Positions 36,518 through 45,547 of a DNA stretch of 64,000 bases are shown piece after piece. A program made the translations under genes and the position numbers. The notes below the pieces were generated by a model. That model saw nothing but the letters and a program-made list of their open reading frames with translations, was not told the origin of the DNA and did not search any database. The DNA lies in contig CALSLL010000004.1 in assembly GCA_943787185.1 (NCBI GenBank), positions 124,001 to 188,000 of the forward strand. Reading direction: 5' to 3'. Each line of letters starts with the position of its first letter. Positions within the stretch are counted from its first letter, which is position 1. The DNA comes from UBA10349 sp003485905. Its GTDB lineage: Bacteria; Pseudomonadota; Gammaproteobacteria; Arenicellales; Arenicellaceae.

Positions 36518-37828
36518 TTAGTTTAGCCTGCTGAATGTGCTATGACATATCTTTCCTTTTAGTAGCTTTAGAATGTTTTCTTCGCCAGCTTCGCATTTAG
36601 CGATAACTCTAAAAATTGGTTCCAGCTGCTCAAAAAACGTGTCTAAAACTTGAGGGGTATGTTCTGTACAAACATAAACACTGTTACCCGCTAAATAGCC
36701 CTTGGATAGCATTTCTTGTGTGAGGAAGGTCTTGTACGCTAAAGCATTCTCTGACTTAAACGTAAAGCCAGCTAAAGCTGCCAAACCCCAAATATCGATC
36801 TTCAAACCGTTGGAGTCAGCAAGGTTTTGCCAACACCTTTTGATGTCGTTCCCTGTGGTGGTAATAACCTCCCAGGAGCGAAGTTTTTCCATGACATCGA
36901 GTGTTGCTAATGCTGCACTTGGCCCAATACGTTCAGTCCAAAACGTACTGCTGATAAAGCTAGATTGCGCAGCTTCCATTACTGCACGGCGCCCAATAGT
37001 TGCAGTAATCGCATAGCCATTTCCTAGTGCCTTTCCAAATACCGCCATATCAGGTTCAACGGCATATAACTTATGAAGTCCGCCATAAGTCTGTCGAAAT
37101 CCTGAAGTACATTCATCAAAAATGAGCACAATATTCTTTTCATTCGCTAACTGGCGAACATTCTCCAAGTAGCCATCGGCAGGTGGTTCGTTTCTAGATA
37201 CCTCCATTTTTATAACACCAATATCTTGCTTATCTATTAATGATTTCAATTCATCTAGGTTGTTATAAGAAAAAGGGTAGACGGTGTCTTGTAAATTTCG
37301 AGGTACACCGTTGGGTTCCAATCCAGGGAGTAGATGTCCTGCTAAGTTTTTATCATTTCGAAGGTTTGCTGCCAAATACCAGTCATGCCATCCATGATAC
37401 CCACAAAATGCAACTTTATCCTTTCCGCTGGCCGCTCTAGCAATTCGTATTGCCAGAGCGTTGGCTTCACCGCCGGTTCGTGCAAATCGAACCATATCAG
37501 CCCAAGGGTGCATTTCGATTAAACGTTCTGCTAAATACACTTCTTCGGGACAGTTAAACGTGCTCATATTACCGCTGGTGACAGTAGTGCTCACTGCTGC
37601 ATCTACTTCTGGGTGGCCATAGCCAAGTATGTTGGTCCCAATACCCATGATCGACATATCAATATACTGAGTGTTATCTAAATCCCAAACTTGGCAGCCC
37701 TTGGCTTTACTGAAGTATGCCGGCCATAAATCAGGCAAAAACATTTCGGCTCTTTTTGATAACAGCATGTTCCCACCTGGAATGATCTGCTTAGCTCTTT
37801 GCCATAATTTTTGACCCTTACCGCTCAT
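36518..37828 (-). CDS. class III aminotransferase (GSA-aminomutase-like)
   Basis: A PLP enzyme of 436 residues in the glutamate-1-semialdehyde aminomutase branch. It shows QIIPGGNMLLSKR, ARTGGEANALAIRIAR, CGYHGWHDWY, the cofactor-binding Asp in FDECTSGFR and the Schiff-base Lys in VFGKALGNGY. It is the last gene of a four-gene minus operon (AKR, NeuB-like, SpsF-like, this). It therefore probably aminates a sugar acid or its precursor rather than making tetrapyrroles. The longer frame from 37888 runs into the upstream gene; ATG 37828 has GGGGGGA a few bases before it. Confidence 0.85.
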   Translation of the reverse strand: MSGKGQKLWQRAKQIIPGGNMLLSKRAEMFLPDLWPAYFSKAKGCQVWDLDNTQYIDMSIMGIGTNILGYGHPEVDAAVSTTVTSGNMSTFNCPEEVYLAERLIEMHPWADMVRFARTGGEANALAIRIARAASGKDKVAFCGYHGWHDWYLAANLRNDKNLAGHLLPGLEPNGVPRNLQDTVYPFSYNNLDELKSLIDKQDIGVIKMEVSRNEPPADGYLENVRQLANEKNIVLIFDECTSGFRQTYGGLHKLYAVEPDMAVFGKALGNGYAITATIGRRAVMEAAQSSFISSTFWTERIGPSAALATLDVMEKLRSWEVITTTGNDIKRCWQNLADSNGLKIDIWGLAALAGFTFKSENALAYKTFLTQEMLSKGYLAGNSVYVCTEHTPQVLDTFFEQLEPIFRVIAKCEAGEENILKLLKGKICHSTFSRLN

Positions 37829-38588
37829 CGTCCCCCCAAAAGTACATAGTTGAATAGCCAATCTCAGTAAAAGGGGCAACCCAATCAATCAATGTTGGAT
37901 TGGCGTCAAGAAATTTAACCACATCGGCAACAGGTATCCTAGGGGCTTTTTCGGCGAATGCGCCGTATATGATACGGCACACCGCAAGATCCTCAGGATT
38001 GTCAACGGTTAGCCTAAGGTCATTGCGAATCAATTCATCTGGTGGTGCACGATTGATGATATTGAAGTCATTTATATGCTCCCGAATGTACAAAGTACAT
38101 AATTCAGAACGATGCTTTTCGAGGCCATTAGCATGAGAGGTCTCAAGCGCATTTTGTGAAATAATTTCAAAACTACAACCGTCGACAATGCCATCCATAA
38201 ACGTCGCATCAACACCTTGCTTTTTGTGCGATTCCCAATGCTCATCGATAGCTTCAAAATAAGGGAAAGGTGATTCACTAGTTATACGAAAAATATCGGT
38301 AGCGTTACTCAGTTGACCACAACTAATTAAACGACCAAGTACATCAATTTCGTCACCTACGACATATCTCAAACCTTTATCTTCAGCTAATGTCTTATAC
38401 ACTTCGTTTTCAATACCTTCAGAAATTCCCAAAACAATCTCATCGATACACGAAATAGATTTAAGACACGCGATTACGTTATCAAGAATACGCACACCGT
38501 TGTCAACATCTAGGTTTTGCAAAGGTTTTCCGTATAATCGTGACCCCTGATTCCTACACGCGATAGCGGCAACCAGCTTTCTGCTCAT
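37818..38588 (-). CDS. SpsF-type cytidylyltransferase
   Basis: A 256-residue GT-A-fold nucleotidyltransferase related to SpsF and CMP-sugar synthetases. The opening LVAAIACRNQGSRLYGKPLQNL is the nucleotide-binding loop, with Asn where many members have Arg-Met. FRITSESPFPYFEAID and RLTVDNPEDLAVCRIIY follow. It is expected to activate the product of the adjacent NeuB-like synthase with CMP. It overlaps the aminotransferase gene by 11 bases and begins 24 bases after the synthase. ATG 38594 two codons upstream is an equal alternative. Confidence 0.8.
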   Translation of the reverse strand: MSRKLVAAIACRNQGSRLYGKPLQNLDVDNGVRILDNVIACLKSISCIDEIVLGISEGIENEVYKTLAEDKGLRYVVGDEIDVLGRLISCGQLSNATDIFRITSESPFPYFEAIDEHWESHKKQGVDATFMDGIVDGCSFEIISQNALETSHANGLEKHRSELCTLYIREHINDFNIINRAPPDELIRNDLRLTVDNPEDLAVCRIIYGAFAEKAPRIPVADVVKFLDANPTLIDWVAPFTEIGYSTMYFWGDDER

Positions 38589-38612
38589 TTTCACGTTACC
38601 CTAGTAATTTGG

Positions 38613-39611
38613 CTATTCAATATCAATCGAAGCCAATGCGGTATTACCCGGAACAGCTTTGTTAAGAGTCTTACCGTAAACAGACTCAATGTCTGTAATG
38701 ACATCTTTTACTGAGGCCCGTTTTAGTACTAAATCTGCTGGCTTTATAACAATATTTGGAAGTAAATCTCTACTGGCAACAACATGCCGCCTAATAGCCT
38801 GCCGATATCCTTTTTCTACTTCGCTCATACCGAAATCATTGTCTGATTGGGAGGTTCCAAAAGCAGCCTGGCATTCTCGAATTGCAGAAGAAAACAGAGA
38901 GAACTCATCAGGGTTTAGAGCGGCTTCATGGTCTTCTAGTACCATGACCTTTCCAAGTGTTAAGTGTTTTTCTATAAGAGTGGCACCAGCACCAATTGCC
39001 ATCGCCGCCAGCGCAATTGATAGTGGACTATCTGGTGGAGCGTGATCAGCAAAACCAACTTGAATGCTTGAATTATTTACGCAGAATCTTTCTACCATGA
39101 GCTTAACGCGAGCTATTTGATTGGTCTCGTTGGGCGTTGGGTAACCTTGGAAGCCTAGAGATAGAATCACTTTTTTATTTGATAGTATATTTAATGCCCG
39201 CTGTATTTCTCCAGCATAGGCGCCACCTGCCCCCAGATGGACTTTAGGAATTGTGCTCGCTGCTACTTGTTCTAGAAAGCCAATATTAGACGTGTCGGTA
39301 CCATGTAATTTAATTGTTTTTAGTCCCAGCTTTTCGGCTAACTGCAAGCTTTGCACACCAAAAATATCAACCGCTAGTTCTACACCGAGATTATTTGCAT
39401 ACTCATATAGAGAAGCCCAAACATCATCATCCATTTCTAGTGATCTAAACAGATCATAGTACTGGTAATCTGGTGTCGCTAACTCGTCAGCATAGACTAA
39501 TTGAAATTTCGCGATGTCGGCATTCGCCTTAGCCGACGCCAATAAAAGTAATCGGGCCTGTTCCGGGTTACCCTCAAATCCCTGCGCTAATTCAGCAACT
39601 ATTTCAACCAT
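38613..39611 (-). CDS. divergent NeuB-family sugar-acid synthase
   Basis: This 332-residue protein has the TIM-barrel layout of sialic acid synthases and a C-terminal SAF-like domain from about residue 268. It keeps KFQLVYADEL, GFADHAPPDSP and the metal-site IEKHLTL. The usual AExxxNH signature reads VAELAQGFEG, so the metal-binding Asn-His pair is changed, and the LLHCTSxYP strand reads ILSLGFQGYP with no Cys. It probably condenses phosphoenolpyruvate with an unusual aldose. Its operon partners are a cytidylyltransferase, a class III aminotransferase and an aldo/keto reductase. Confidence 0.8.
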   Translation of the reverse strand: MVEIVAELAQGFEGNPEQARLLLLASAKANADIAKFQLVYADELATPDYQYYDLFRSLEMDDDVWASLYEYANNLGVELAVDIFGVQSLQLAEKLGLKTIKLHGTDTSNIGFLEQVAASTIPKVHLGAGGAYAGEIQRALNILSNKKVILSLGFQGYPTPNETNQIARVKLMVERFCVNNSSIQVGFADHAPPDSPLSIALAAMAIGAGATLIEKHLTLGKVMVLEDHEAALNPDEFSLFSSAIRECQAAFGTSQSDNDFGMSEVEKGYRQAIRRHVVASRDLLPNIVIKPADLVLKRASVKDVITDIESVYGKTLNKAVPGNTALASIDIE

Positions 39612-39735
39612 AACATCACTTTATTTCCCAAACTCTACGAACGTTTATAAAATAGTATATACATACCTAACAATATTGATATCGAACAATTCCTAAGCGG
39701 GCTTGACAGTATTGATTCAAATTACTTAGTAAAAA

Positions 39736-40626
39736 CTACACCCATCGAGAAGGATTTACCAGATCGATATCATCACTAGAAAATAGGCTAGGAACATCTA
39801 CTGCCAAAGGTTCGGCAATCGAAACAATCTCTTCAAGTTGTTCAATGGTATCAACGCCCACAATAACCATATCGATATCATTTTTAGCCAACACAAACCC
39901 CAAACACGCTTGAATTGGGGTTAGTTTTGATTCTACAATCCACTGCCCCATGGATTCCCATAAGGCTTTCCACCGAGCAAGTTTCTCAATCTGTTCGCTG
40001 GGCGATAAAAGCAACAATCCCTGTAAAAACACAGAACGAGCATGAACTTCAATTCCTTCATTTTTAAATTGCTTTAACCAGCCCGAACTCTCTAGTCGTC
40101 GATCTACAATGCTAAAGGGCGCCTGAACTATATCTACTATGAATTCTTTTAAAAGAATATCAAGTTCAGTAGGGTCATAGATAGAAATCCCAATTTTATT
40201 TACGAGCCCTTGTCTCTTGAGGTGCTCCATAGCCGAATAGAGCTCTTCTCCTTGAGGAGAAAGTAAGTTTTGCGGTCTGTGCAAAAGTAGACTATCCATT
40301 GATGAGATGCGCAATCGCTCGAGTGACTCATGAACTGAAGACGTAACCCATTGTGTGACATCTTTACAATTATCGGGCAAATTTGGTAATTTGCTCACAA
40401 CTCGCCACTGCTCAATATTCATTCTCCCCAGCCGGGTTTCGCTATCGCCATAACTAACAGCAGTATCTAAAGTATTGATGCCTGATATCGTCGCGTAGTT
40501 CAAAATGGAGAAAGCTTCTTCAAAAGACACTCTTTTACCAGCGGAGGCAATACCGTAGCTCATGCCAAATTGAACCGTACCTAATACTAATCGTGAGGTA
40601 CTTTTATTGTTTCGCTGTATCTTCAA
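39736..40626 (-). CDS. aldo/keto reductase
   Basis: A 296-residue TIM-barrel oxidoreductase with LVLGTVQFGMSYGI, the catalytic Asp-Tyr segment LDTAVSYGDSE, LLLHRPQ and GISIYDPTEL. It belongs to the NADPH-dependent AKR group often seen in nonulosonate clusters. It is the first gene of a minus-strand operon, 124 bases before the NeuB-like gene. It probably reduces a keto-sugar intermediate, or oxidises one, in the same pathway. Confidence 0.85.
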   Translation of the reverse strand: MKIQRNNKSTSRLVLGTVQFGMSYGIASAGKRVSFEEAFSILNYATISGINTLDTAVSYGDSETRLGRMNIEQWRVVSKLPNLPDNCKDVTQWVTSSVHESLERLRISSMDSLLLHRPQNLLSPQGEELYSAMEHLKRQGLVNKIGISIYDPTELDILLKEFIVDIVQAPFSIVDRRLESSGWLKQFKNEGIEVHARSVFLQGLLLLSPSEQIEKLARWKALWESMGQWIVESKLTPIQACLGFVLAKNDIDMVIVGVDTIEQLEEIVSIAEPLAVDVPSLFSSDDIDLVNPSRWV

Positions 40627-41098
40627 TCCGATGCCATCCTAAAAACCCCTATTCGAGAGAAGTGCGACTCGTAGTAAAGAATTAAAAAGCACCTAAGATA
40701 GCAAATAGTCATGTCGCAGAAAGGTGTATAGCATAGTTGTTGAAGTGAATTAATTCTTATCTAGGTATTTCAGTAAATGTAGAATATATGAACTGATGTC
40801 TGCAAACAATTAAGGATATCGCTATTGTTAGATTGCCCAAAGACCGAATGAGACCACTGCTTATCTTCAGGCCAATGAGAATATTTAATGAGATAAGGGA
40901 ATCTATTGATTGAAGCAAAGTGAATAAGTTTAGATGCACGTTTTCAGGAGTGAATTCGAGAGACTTGAAAGTAATGAGTTAACTATTGATAACCACTAAA
41001 AAGTTTCGCTTTCATATAAAATCTACAATGACTATATAAAAAACTTAATCAAGTTAATCGTACTCTTTAGTAATAATAAATATTAGGTCGGGATTGAA
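40627..41098. other. 472-base divergent intergenic region
   Basis: The gap separates the minus-strand AKR operon from the plus-strand pseG operon and must hold both promoters. It is AT-rich. I see TATAAA, TACAAT and TATATA hexamers between 41015 and 41038, but none has a good -35 partner. A 39-codon frame at 40796-40912 is not convincing as a gene. Confidence 0.5.
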
Positions 41099-42211
41099 GT
41101 GAAAATGCAGGTTATTGTTAGGGCAGACGCATCTATTGAGTTAGGCTCGGGCCATGTAATGAGGTGTTTAACTCTATCAAGACTACTGAGAGATAAACTG
41201 AACGCAAGTGTGACTTTTATTTGCGCCGAGTTGCCCGGTAATTTATGCGAGTCGATTGAAAGTAATCATTTTACTGTTGTAAGGTTACCTGACCCTAAAT
41301 TAAATTTACGATCGAAGCTATCCGAAATAGATAACGAACTGAGTGTTTTTTCTTGCAATGATTCTATTCTAACTTCCCAGGCTATTCAAAAAATGGCAGT
41401 GAAACCAGATTTGTTAGTAGTAGATCATTACTTCTTAGATGCTTCATGGGAGAAGCATGTCCGTGAATCTGTGAATAAGATTATGGCGATAGATGATTTG
41501 GCCAATAGATCACATGAATGTGACTTTTTGCTGGATCAAAACCATTACCCGAACATGGAAAGCCGATATTCCGAATTGGTTCCATCACATTGTCATCAGT
41601 TTCTTGGACCCGAATATTTACTTATTAGGGAAGAGTTTTTTGAATTAATAGCTCGTAAAAGGTCAAATAGTATTCAAGAAATAAAGCGCGTACTGATGTT
41701 TTTTGGTGGTAGTGACCCTACCCATGAAACGATTAAATCAATTAAGGCTATAGATATGCTTAATAGCGATAGGTTTATTTTTGATGTCATCGTAGGGAAG
41801 TTGAACGCCGATCAAATTGAAGTGAAAAAAATGAGTGCGGTACGAAAGCAGGTTAATTATCACCATCAAATTAATAATATGGCTGAACTTATTTTTTCAG
41901 CTGATCTAGCGGTAATTGCAGCGGGGGGAACTATATGGGAAGCATTTATTTTGGGGCTACCGGTGATTACCATTTTGACAGCAAAAAATCAATATGAAGC
42001 GATTTCTGGGCTAAGCAATGACGGGCTTATCATAAACTTGGGCTGGCATTGCGATGTTTCAGCTAGGGATATATCAGAGGCTATAAACAGCGCCGTGTTT
42101 GATTTTGAAGAGACTAATAAAATGGCTAAACGAGCGTCTTATTTATTGAAAGAATTTGATGGCCAGAAAAGCCTTGTTGATAAGCTAAACGAAACCTGCC
42201 GAATAAAGTAG
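41099..42211 (+). CDS. pseG: PseG, UDP-diacetamido-trideoxy-altrose hydrolase
   Basis: The 370-residue GT-B-like hydrolase removes UDP from UDP-2,4-diacetamido-2,4,6-trideoxy-L-altrose in pseudaminic acid synthesis. It opens with VRADASIELGSGHVMRCL, including the catalytic-site His19, then has VVDHYFLDASWE, IDDLANRSHECDFLLDQN and FFGGSDPT. Near the C-terminus AAGGTIWEAF is the UDP-binding loop. A GTG at 41099 or the ATG at 41105 could start it; GGGA at about 41090 fits the GTG. PseH follows 66 bases later. Confidence 0.93.
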   Translation: MKMQVIVRADASIELGSGHVMRCLTLSRLLRDKLNASVTFICAELPGNLCESIESNHFTVVRLPDPKLNLRSKLSEIDNELSVFSCNDSILTSQAIQKMAVKPDLLVVDHYFLDASWEKHVRESVNKIMAIDDLANRSHECDFLLDQNHYPNMESRYSELVPSHCHQFLGPEYLLIREEFFELIARKRSNSIQEIKRVLMFFGGSDPTHETIKSIKAIDMLNSDRFIFDVIVGKLNADQIEVKKMSAVRKQVNYHHQINNMAELIFSADLAVIAAGGTIWEAFILGLPVITILTAKNQYEAISGLSNDGLIINLGWHCDVSARDISEAINSAVFDFEETNKMAKRASYLLKEFDGQKSLVDKLNETCRIK

Positions 42212-42277
42212 TAGATGATGAGTTATACTTTTATTCAAAAGCGCAGAACTTTTGTTACTAACGGAGAAAAATGAGAA

Positions 42278-42832
42278 ATGCTCTCGATAAGTGACGTTAA
42301 TTTGCGAGATATGGTGCAGAAAGATTTGGAGATGGTCTTAGATTGGCGAAACTCTGAGAGTGTTCGCAGATCTATGCTGACAGATCAGATTATAACGTTA
42401 GAAGATCACAAAGAATGGTTTCGGGGAGTAAGTAAAAACGATGACTGTGAATGGATGATCGCGGAGTATGAAGGTCAGGCTGTAGGGGTTGTTTCAATTA
42501 CTGAAATTAAAAGGCGAGATGCGACTTGTACCTGGGGTATGTATATAGGTAGTAAATTCAGTAATATAGGTATCGGTGTATTAATGGAGATACATGCAAT
42601 TGATCGAATGGTGGGATACCATAGAATACGAAAAATATGGGGTCAAGTATTAAAATCCAACAGAATCATGAGCACGCATAAACGGTTTGGTTTTGAAGTG
42701 GAAGGTGTTTTTAAGGAGCATGTTTTTAGAAATAACGCTTATGAAGACGTAGTTTTGATAGCATTGTTTTCACGAAATTGGCAAGAAAAACGTGAGCAAA
42801 TGGTTAGTTTTCTCAATCTAAAAGAAGACTGA
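42278..42832 (+). CDS. pseH: PseH, GNAT N-acyltransferase of aminosugar
   Basis: A GNAT acetyltransferase of 184 residues matching PseH, which acylates the 4-amino group of UDP-4-amino-4,6-dideoxy-N-acetyl-altrosamine. Typical segments are MVLDWRNSESVRRSM, HKEWFRG, the cofactor region GIGVLMEIHAIDRM and RFGFEVEGVFKEHVFRN near the end. Downstream lie genes for making an acyl-ACP, so this enzyme may accept a 3-hydroxyacyl donor instead of acetyl-CoA. That is inference only. Confidence 0.9.
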   Translation: MLSISDVNLRDMVQKDLEMVLDWRNSESVRRSMLTDQIITLEDHKEWFRGVSKNDDCEWMIAEYEGQAVGVVSITEIKRRDATCTWGMYIGSKFSNIGIGVLMEIHAIDRMVGYHRIRKIWGQVLKSNRIMSTHKRFGFEVEGVFKEHVFRNNAYEDVVLIALFSRNWQEKREQMVSFLNLKED

Positions 42833-42854
42833 CATAAATAATAATTCGGAAAGG

Positions 42855-43574
42855 ATGACAACAACTTTAAATAAATTTGTAGTTGATGATACAGAATTAG
42901 AGTTAAGCATACAGAGTGGGGTGTTTGTGCCGACCGCAACCACTTCAAGTTTAATAAATGCTGTTAAAAGTTATATTAAAAAGCCAGGTAAATTATTAGA
43001 TTTAGGCGCTGGTTCGGGAGTAGTAGGTATTTCCTTGGCTCTAGAAGGTATAGCAGAAATGCCACTATATGCTTCAGATTTGAGTGAAAGTACTACCGCT
43101 TGTATAACAAAGAATTGTGCAAGATATAATATTTCTGTTGAAGTAAAAGCAGGCTCATTACTAGATCCGTGGAGGGCTGAAAAATTTGACTATATAGTTG
43201 ATGATATATCAGGTGTTGATGAAGAAACCGCAAAACTATCGCCGTGGTTTGATGATGTACCTTGTCAGTCAGGGGTAGGTGGTGCTGATTTAACAATTCA
43301 GGTTCTTCAAGATGCAAGCAAGCATCTAAATGAAAATGGGATGCTTTTTTTCCCTATTATTTCTTTTTCTGATGTTGACAAAATATTAGATGTAGCAAGG
43401 AAAAGTTTTACAAATGTAGAGTTATTGAAGAGAGATGAATGGCCGTTGCCTAAAGATATGTACGAACATCTTTCTACTCTAAAACGAATTAAAGAAGAAG
43501 GTAATATTCATTTTGAAGAGAAATTTGGAATGATTTTATGCTTCACCGATATATATGTTGCTTTCAATCGGTAA
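42855..43574 (+). CDS. class I SAM methyltransferase (small HemK/TrmN6-like)
   Basis: A 239-residue methyltransferase with motif I LLDLGAGSGVVGISLAL and the acidic ASDLSES. At the place where HemK-type enzymes have NPPY this protein has VDDISG, so it is not a standard N-methyltransferase. A good ribosome-binding site (GGAAAGG) precedes the ATG. It is the first of four genes (MTase, ACP, KAS III, reductase) between pseH and pseI. It might methylate the sugar or the acyl group. Confidence 0.72.
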   Translation: MTTTLNKFVVDDTELELSIQSGVFVPTATTSSLINAVKSYIKKPGKLLDLGAGSGVVGISLALEGIAEMPLYASDLSESTTACITKNCARYNISVEVKAGSLLDPWRAEKFDYIVDDISGVDEETAKLSPWFDDVPCQSGVGGADLTIQVLQDASKHLNENGMLFFPIISFSDVDKILDVARKSFTNVELLKRDEWPLPKDMYEHLSTLKRIKEEGNIHFEEKFGMILCFTDIYVAFNR

Positions 43575-43632
43575 CAAAACAATTATGTATGTAAAATTGC
43601 AATTTGAATTAACAAAATGGTAGGGCTGGAAT

Positions 43633-43869
43633 ATGAAAGAAAGTGATGTTATTAAAATCATTGGAAATGCACTGAAACTTGAAAACATAGAATTAAACGA
43701 AGACAGTTCTGTTGATAATATTGATGAATGGGATTCGTTAGGGCATCTCGGGGTATTGGTAGCCTTGGATAAAGCGTTTGATGGAAAAATTGCTAGTATT
43801 AAGGAAATAGCTACGGCTGATTCAGTAGGAAAAATTCTACAAGTACTGAAAGCTAATTCGTTTTTATAG
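43633..43869 (+). CDS. acyl carrier protein
   Basis: This small acidic protein of 78 residues has the phosphopantetheine site in WDSLGHLG, with Ser35 as the attachment residue, and the expected four-helix spacing. An AGGG precedes its ATG. It sits between a methyltransferase and a ketoacyl synthase III, so it is a dedicated carrier for a short acyl chain rather than the housekeeping AcpP. Confidence 0.9.
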   Translation: MKESDVIKIIGNALKLENIELNEDSSVDNIDEWDSLGHLGVLVALDKAFDGKIASIKEIATADSVGKILQVLKANSFL

Positions 43870-43889
43870 CATTAAGCAGAATTGTATCG

Positions 43890-44867
43890 ATGAAAGTAGC
43901 CATTAAAGCCATTGAGTATTATTTACCTACATGTGTTGAAAACGGAAAGTCTCTTAAAGCTGATAATCCTGACTGGCGAATTGGAGATATTGAAGAGAAA
44001 ACGGGTATTAAAAATAGATATATCGCAGAAGAGAATGAGACGGCTGTGGATATGGCAGAACACGCAGCTAGAAAACTGTTAAGCAGCGAGATTAAGCCTG
44101 ATGATGTCGATTTTGTAATTTTAGTGACTCAGTCTCCTGATTATGCGCTACCAACCTCTGCTTGCATATTACAAGATAGATTGAAACTTAAAACGTCTTG
44201 TTTAGCTTTCGATGTAAATTTGGGTTGTTCAGGTTTTGTTTATGGACTCGCTATAGCGAGTTCGTTAATCAGTGCAGGATTGGTAAAGAGTGGATTGTTA
44301 GTATGTAGCGACACCTATACAAAATTTATAGATAAGCACGATCGTACGTGCCGTCCACTGTTTAGTGATGGGGCTGCTGCCACTTTGTTAACGTCATCTG
44401 CTGACGATTTAATTGGACCATTTGAATTGGGTAGTGATGGCTCAGGGTTTGATAAATTGATTGTAAAATCGAGTGGTGCCCATGAGATGCAAAACCAAAC
44501 CCAGGAAAAAAAGCTGTATATGGAAGGTTCATCAGTATTTATGTTTACGATGGATATGGTACCTAAATGTGTGAATGGCTTACTTAAAAAGGCGAATAAA
44601 GAAATTGATGATATTGATCTTTTTGTGTTTCATCAGGCAAGCAAGCTAGTAATAGATAGCATTATACGAAGACTGGATTTACCCGAAAATAAAGTATTTA
44701 CTAACTATCAAAATGTAGGGAATACAGTGTCCGCAACTATACCGATTGCCTTGTGCGATATTCTCAGGGACAAAGGTTTAAAGAGTGGCTCCCAAGTGAT
44801 GCTAGTTGGTTTTGGTGTTGGGTATTCTTGGGGTGGTTGCATTGTCCAGTGGGGCCCTGAGGCTTGA
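43890..44867 (+). CDS. 3-oxoacyl-ACP synthase III (FabH-like)
   Basis: A thiolase-fold condensing enzyme of 325 residues with the complete triad: Cys113 in LGCSGFVYGL, His248 in FHQASK and Asn278 in VGNTVSA. It should join an acyl-CoA starter, probably acetyl-CoA, to malonyl-ACP and give acetoacetyl-ACP. The next gene is a ketoreductase. The pair with the ACP is a one-cycle synthase for a 3-hydroxybutyryl-type group. Confidence 0.9.
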   Translation: MKVAIKAIEYYLPTCVENGKSLKADNPDWRIGDIEEKTGIKNRYIAEENETAVDMAEHAARKLLSSEIKPDDVDFVILVTQSPDYALPTSACILQDRLKLKTSCLAFDVNLGCSGFVYGLAIASSLISAGLVKSGLLVCSDTYTKFIDKHDRTCRPLFSDGAAATLLTSSADDLIGPFELGSDGSGFDKLIVKSSGAHEMQNQTQEKKLYMEGSSVFMFTMDMVPKCVNGLLKKANKEIDDIDLFVFHQASKLVIDSIIRRLDLPENKVFTNYQNVGNTVSATIPIALCDILRDKGLKSGSQVMLVGFGVGYSWGGCIVQWGPEA

Positions 44868-45547
44868 TCATATTAACGGGGGCATCGGGAGGTATAGGTG
44901 AAGCGATGCTGCCTTATCTTTGTGAAATGGACGAAGTCGTTGGTATTTATAAATCTTCTAAGCCAAAGACAGAAGCTAATAAGCGCTTATCTTTTGTGAA
45001 GTTAAATTTGGAGAATGTAGAAGAAGTTAAACTATTTGTATTTAAGCTGAAAGCCAAGCTATCTAAAGTAACGTTGATCCATTGCGCGGCGGCAAAAATA
45101 GACGGTCTAGCTGCCGGCTATTCTCTAAGTGACTGGGACAAAGTTATGAATGTTAATTTAAAAGGTAATTTCGTTCTTACACAGGCACTTTTACCACACA
45201 TGATCTCGGAAGAATGGGGCAGAGTAATACATATTTCTTCAAAAGGTGGAATGAGTGGAGAAGCGGGGACTTTAGCGTATTCTACGAGTAAAACAGGTTT
45301 GCTAGGTATGTCACGTGTTATTGGTAAAGAATATGCTAGGTTTCAAATTACTTCGAATGTTTTAGTGTTAGGTACGTTTGAAACAGGCATGTTCTTAGAT
45401 TTGCCTGAAGAACATAAAGAGATTATTAGGAATAAAATACCGGCTAAGAAGTTTGGTGACGTTCGAAATATAACATCCGCTGTAGAGTTTTTAATAAAAG
45501 CAGACTATGTAACAGCCTCAGAAATAAAAATTGATGGTGGTATGTAA
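44864..45547 (+). CDS. SDR, 3-oxoacyl-ACP reductase-like (FabG family)
   Basis: A classical SDR of 227 residues: cofactor loop TGASGGIGEAM, HCAAAKIDG, catalytic Ser in HISSKGGMSGE, Tyr-x3-Lys in AYSTSKTGLLG and the C-terminal IDGGM ending. It is slightly short for FabG. The start is a TTG overlapping the stop of the ketosynthase gene by 4 bases, which indicates coupling. It most likely reduces the 3-oxo group formed by the neighbour. Confidence 0.85.
   Translation: MIILTGASGGIGEAMLPYLCEMDEVVGIYKSSKPKTEANKRLSFVKLNLENVEEVKLFVFKLKAKLSKVTLIHCAAAKIDGLAAGYSLSDWDKVMNVNLKGNFVLTQALLPHMISEEWGRVIHISSKGGMSGEAGTLAYSTSKTGLLGMSRVIGKEYARFQITSNVLVLGTFETGMFLDLPEEHKEIIRNKIPAKKFGDVRNITSAVEFLIKADYVTASEIKIDGGM

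Noticed and set aside
40796..40912. A 39-codon plus-strand frame in the pseG upstream gap with protein-like composition
   Set aside because: No start codon with a ribosome-binding site, no recognisable domain, and a length expected by chance.
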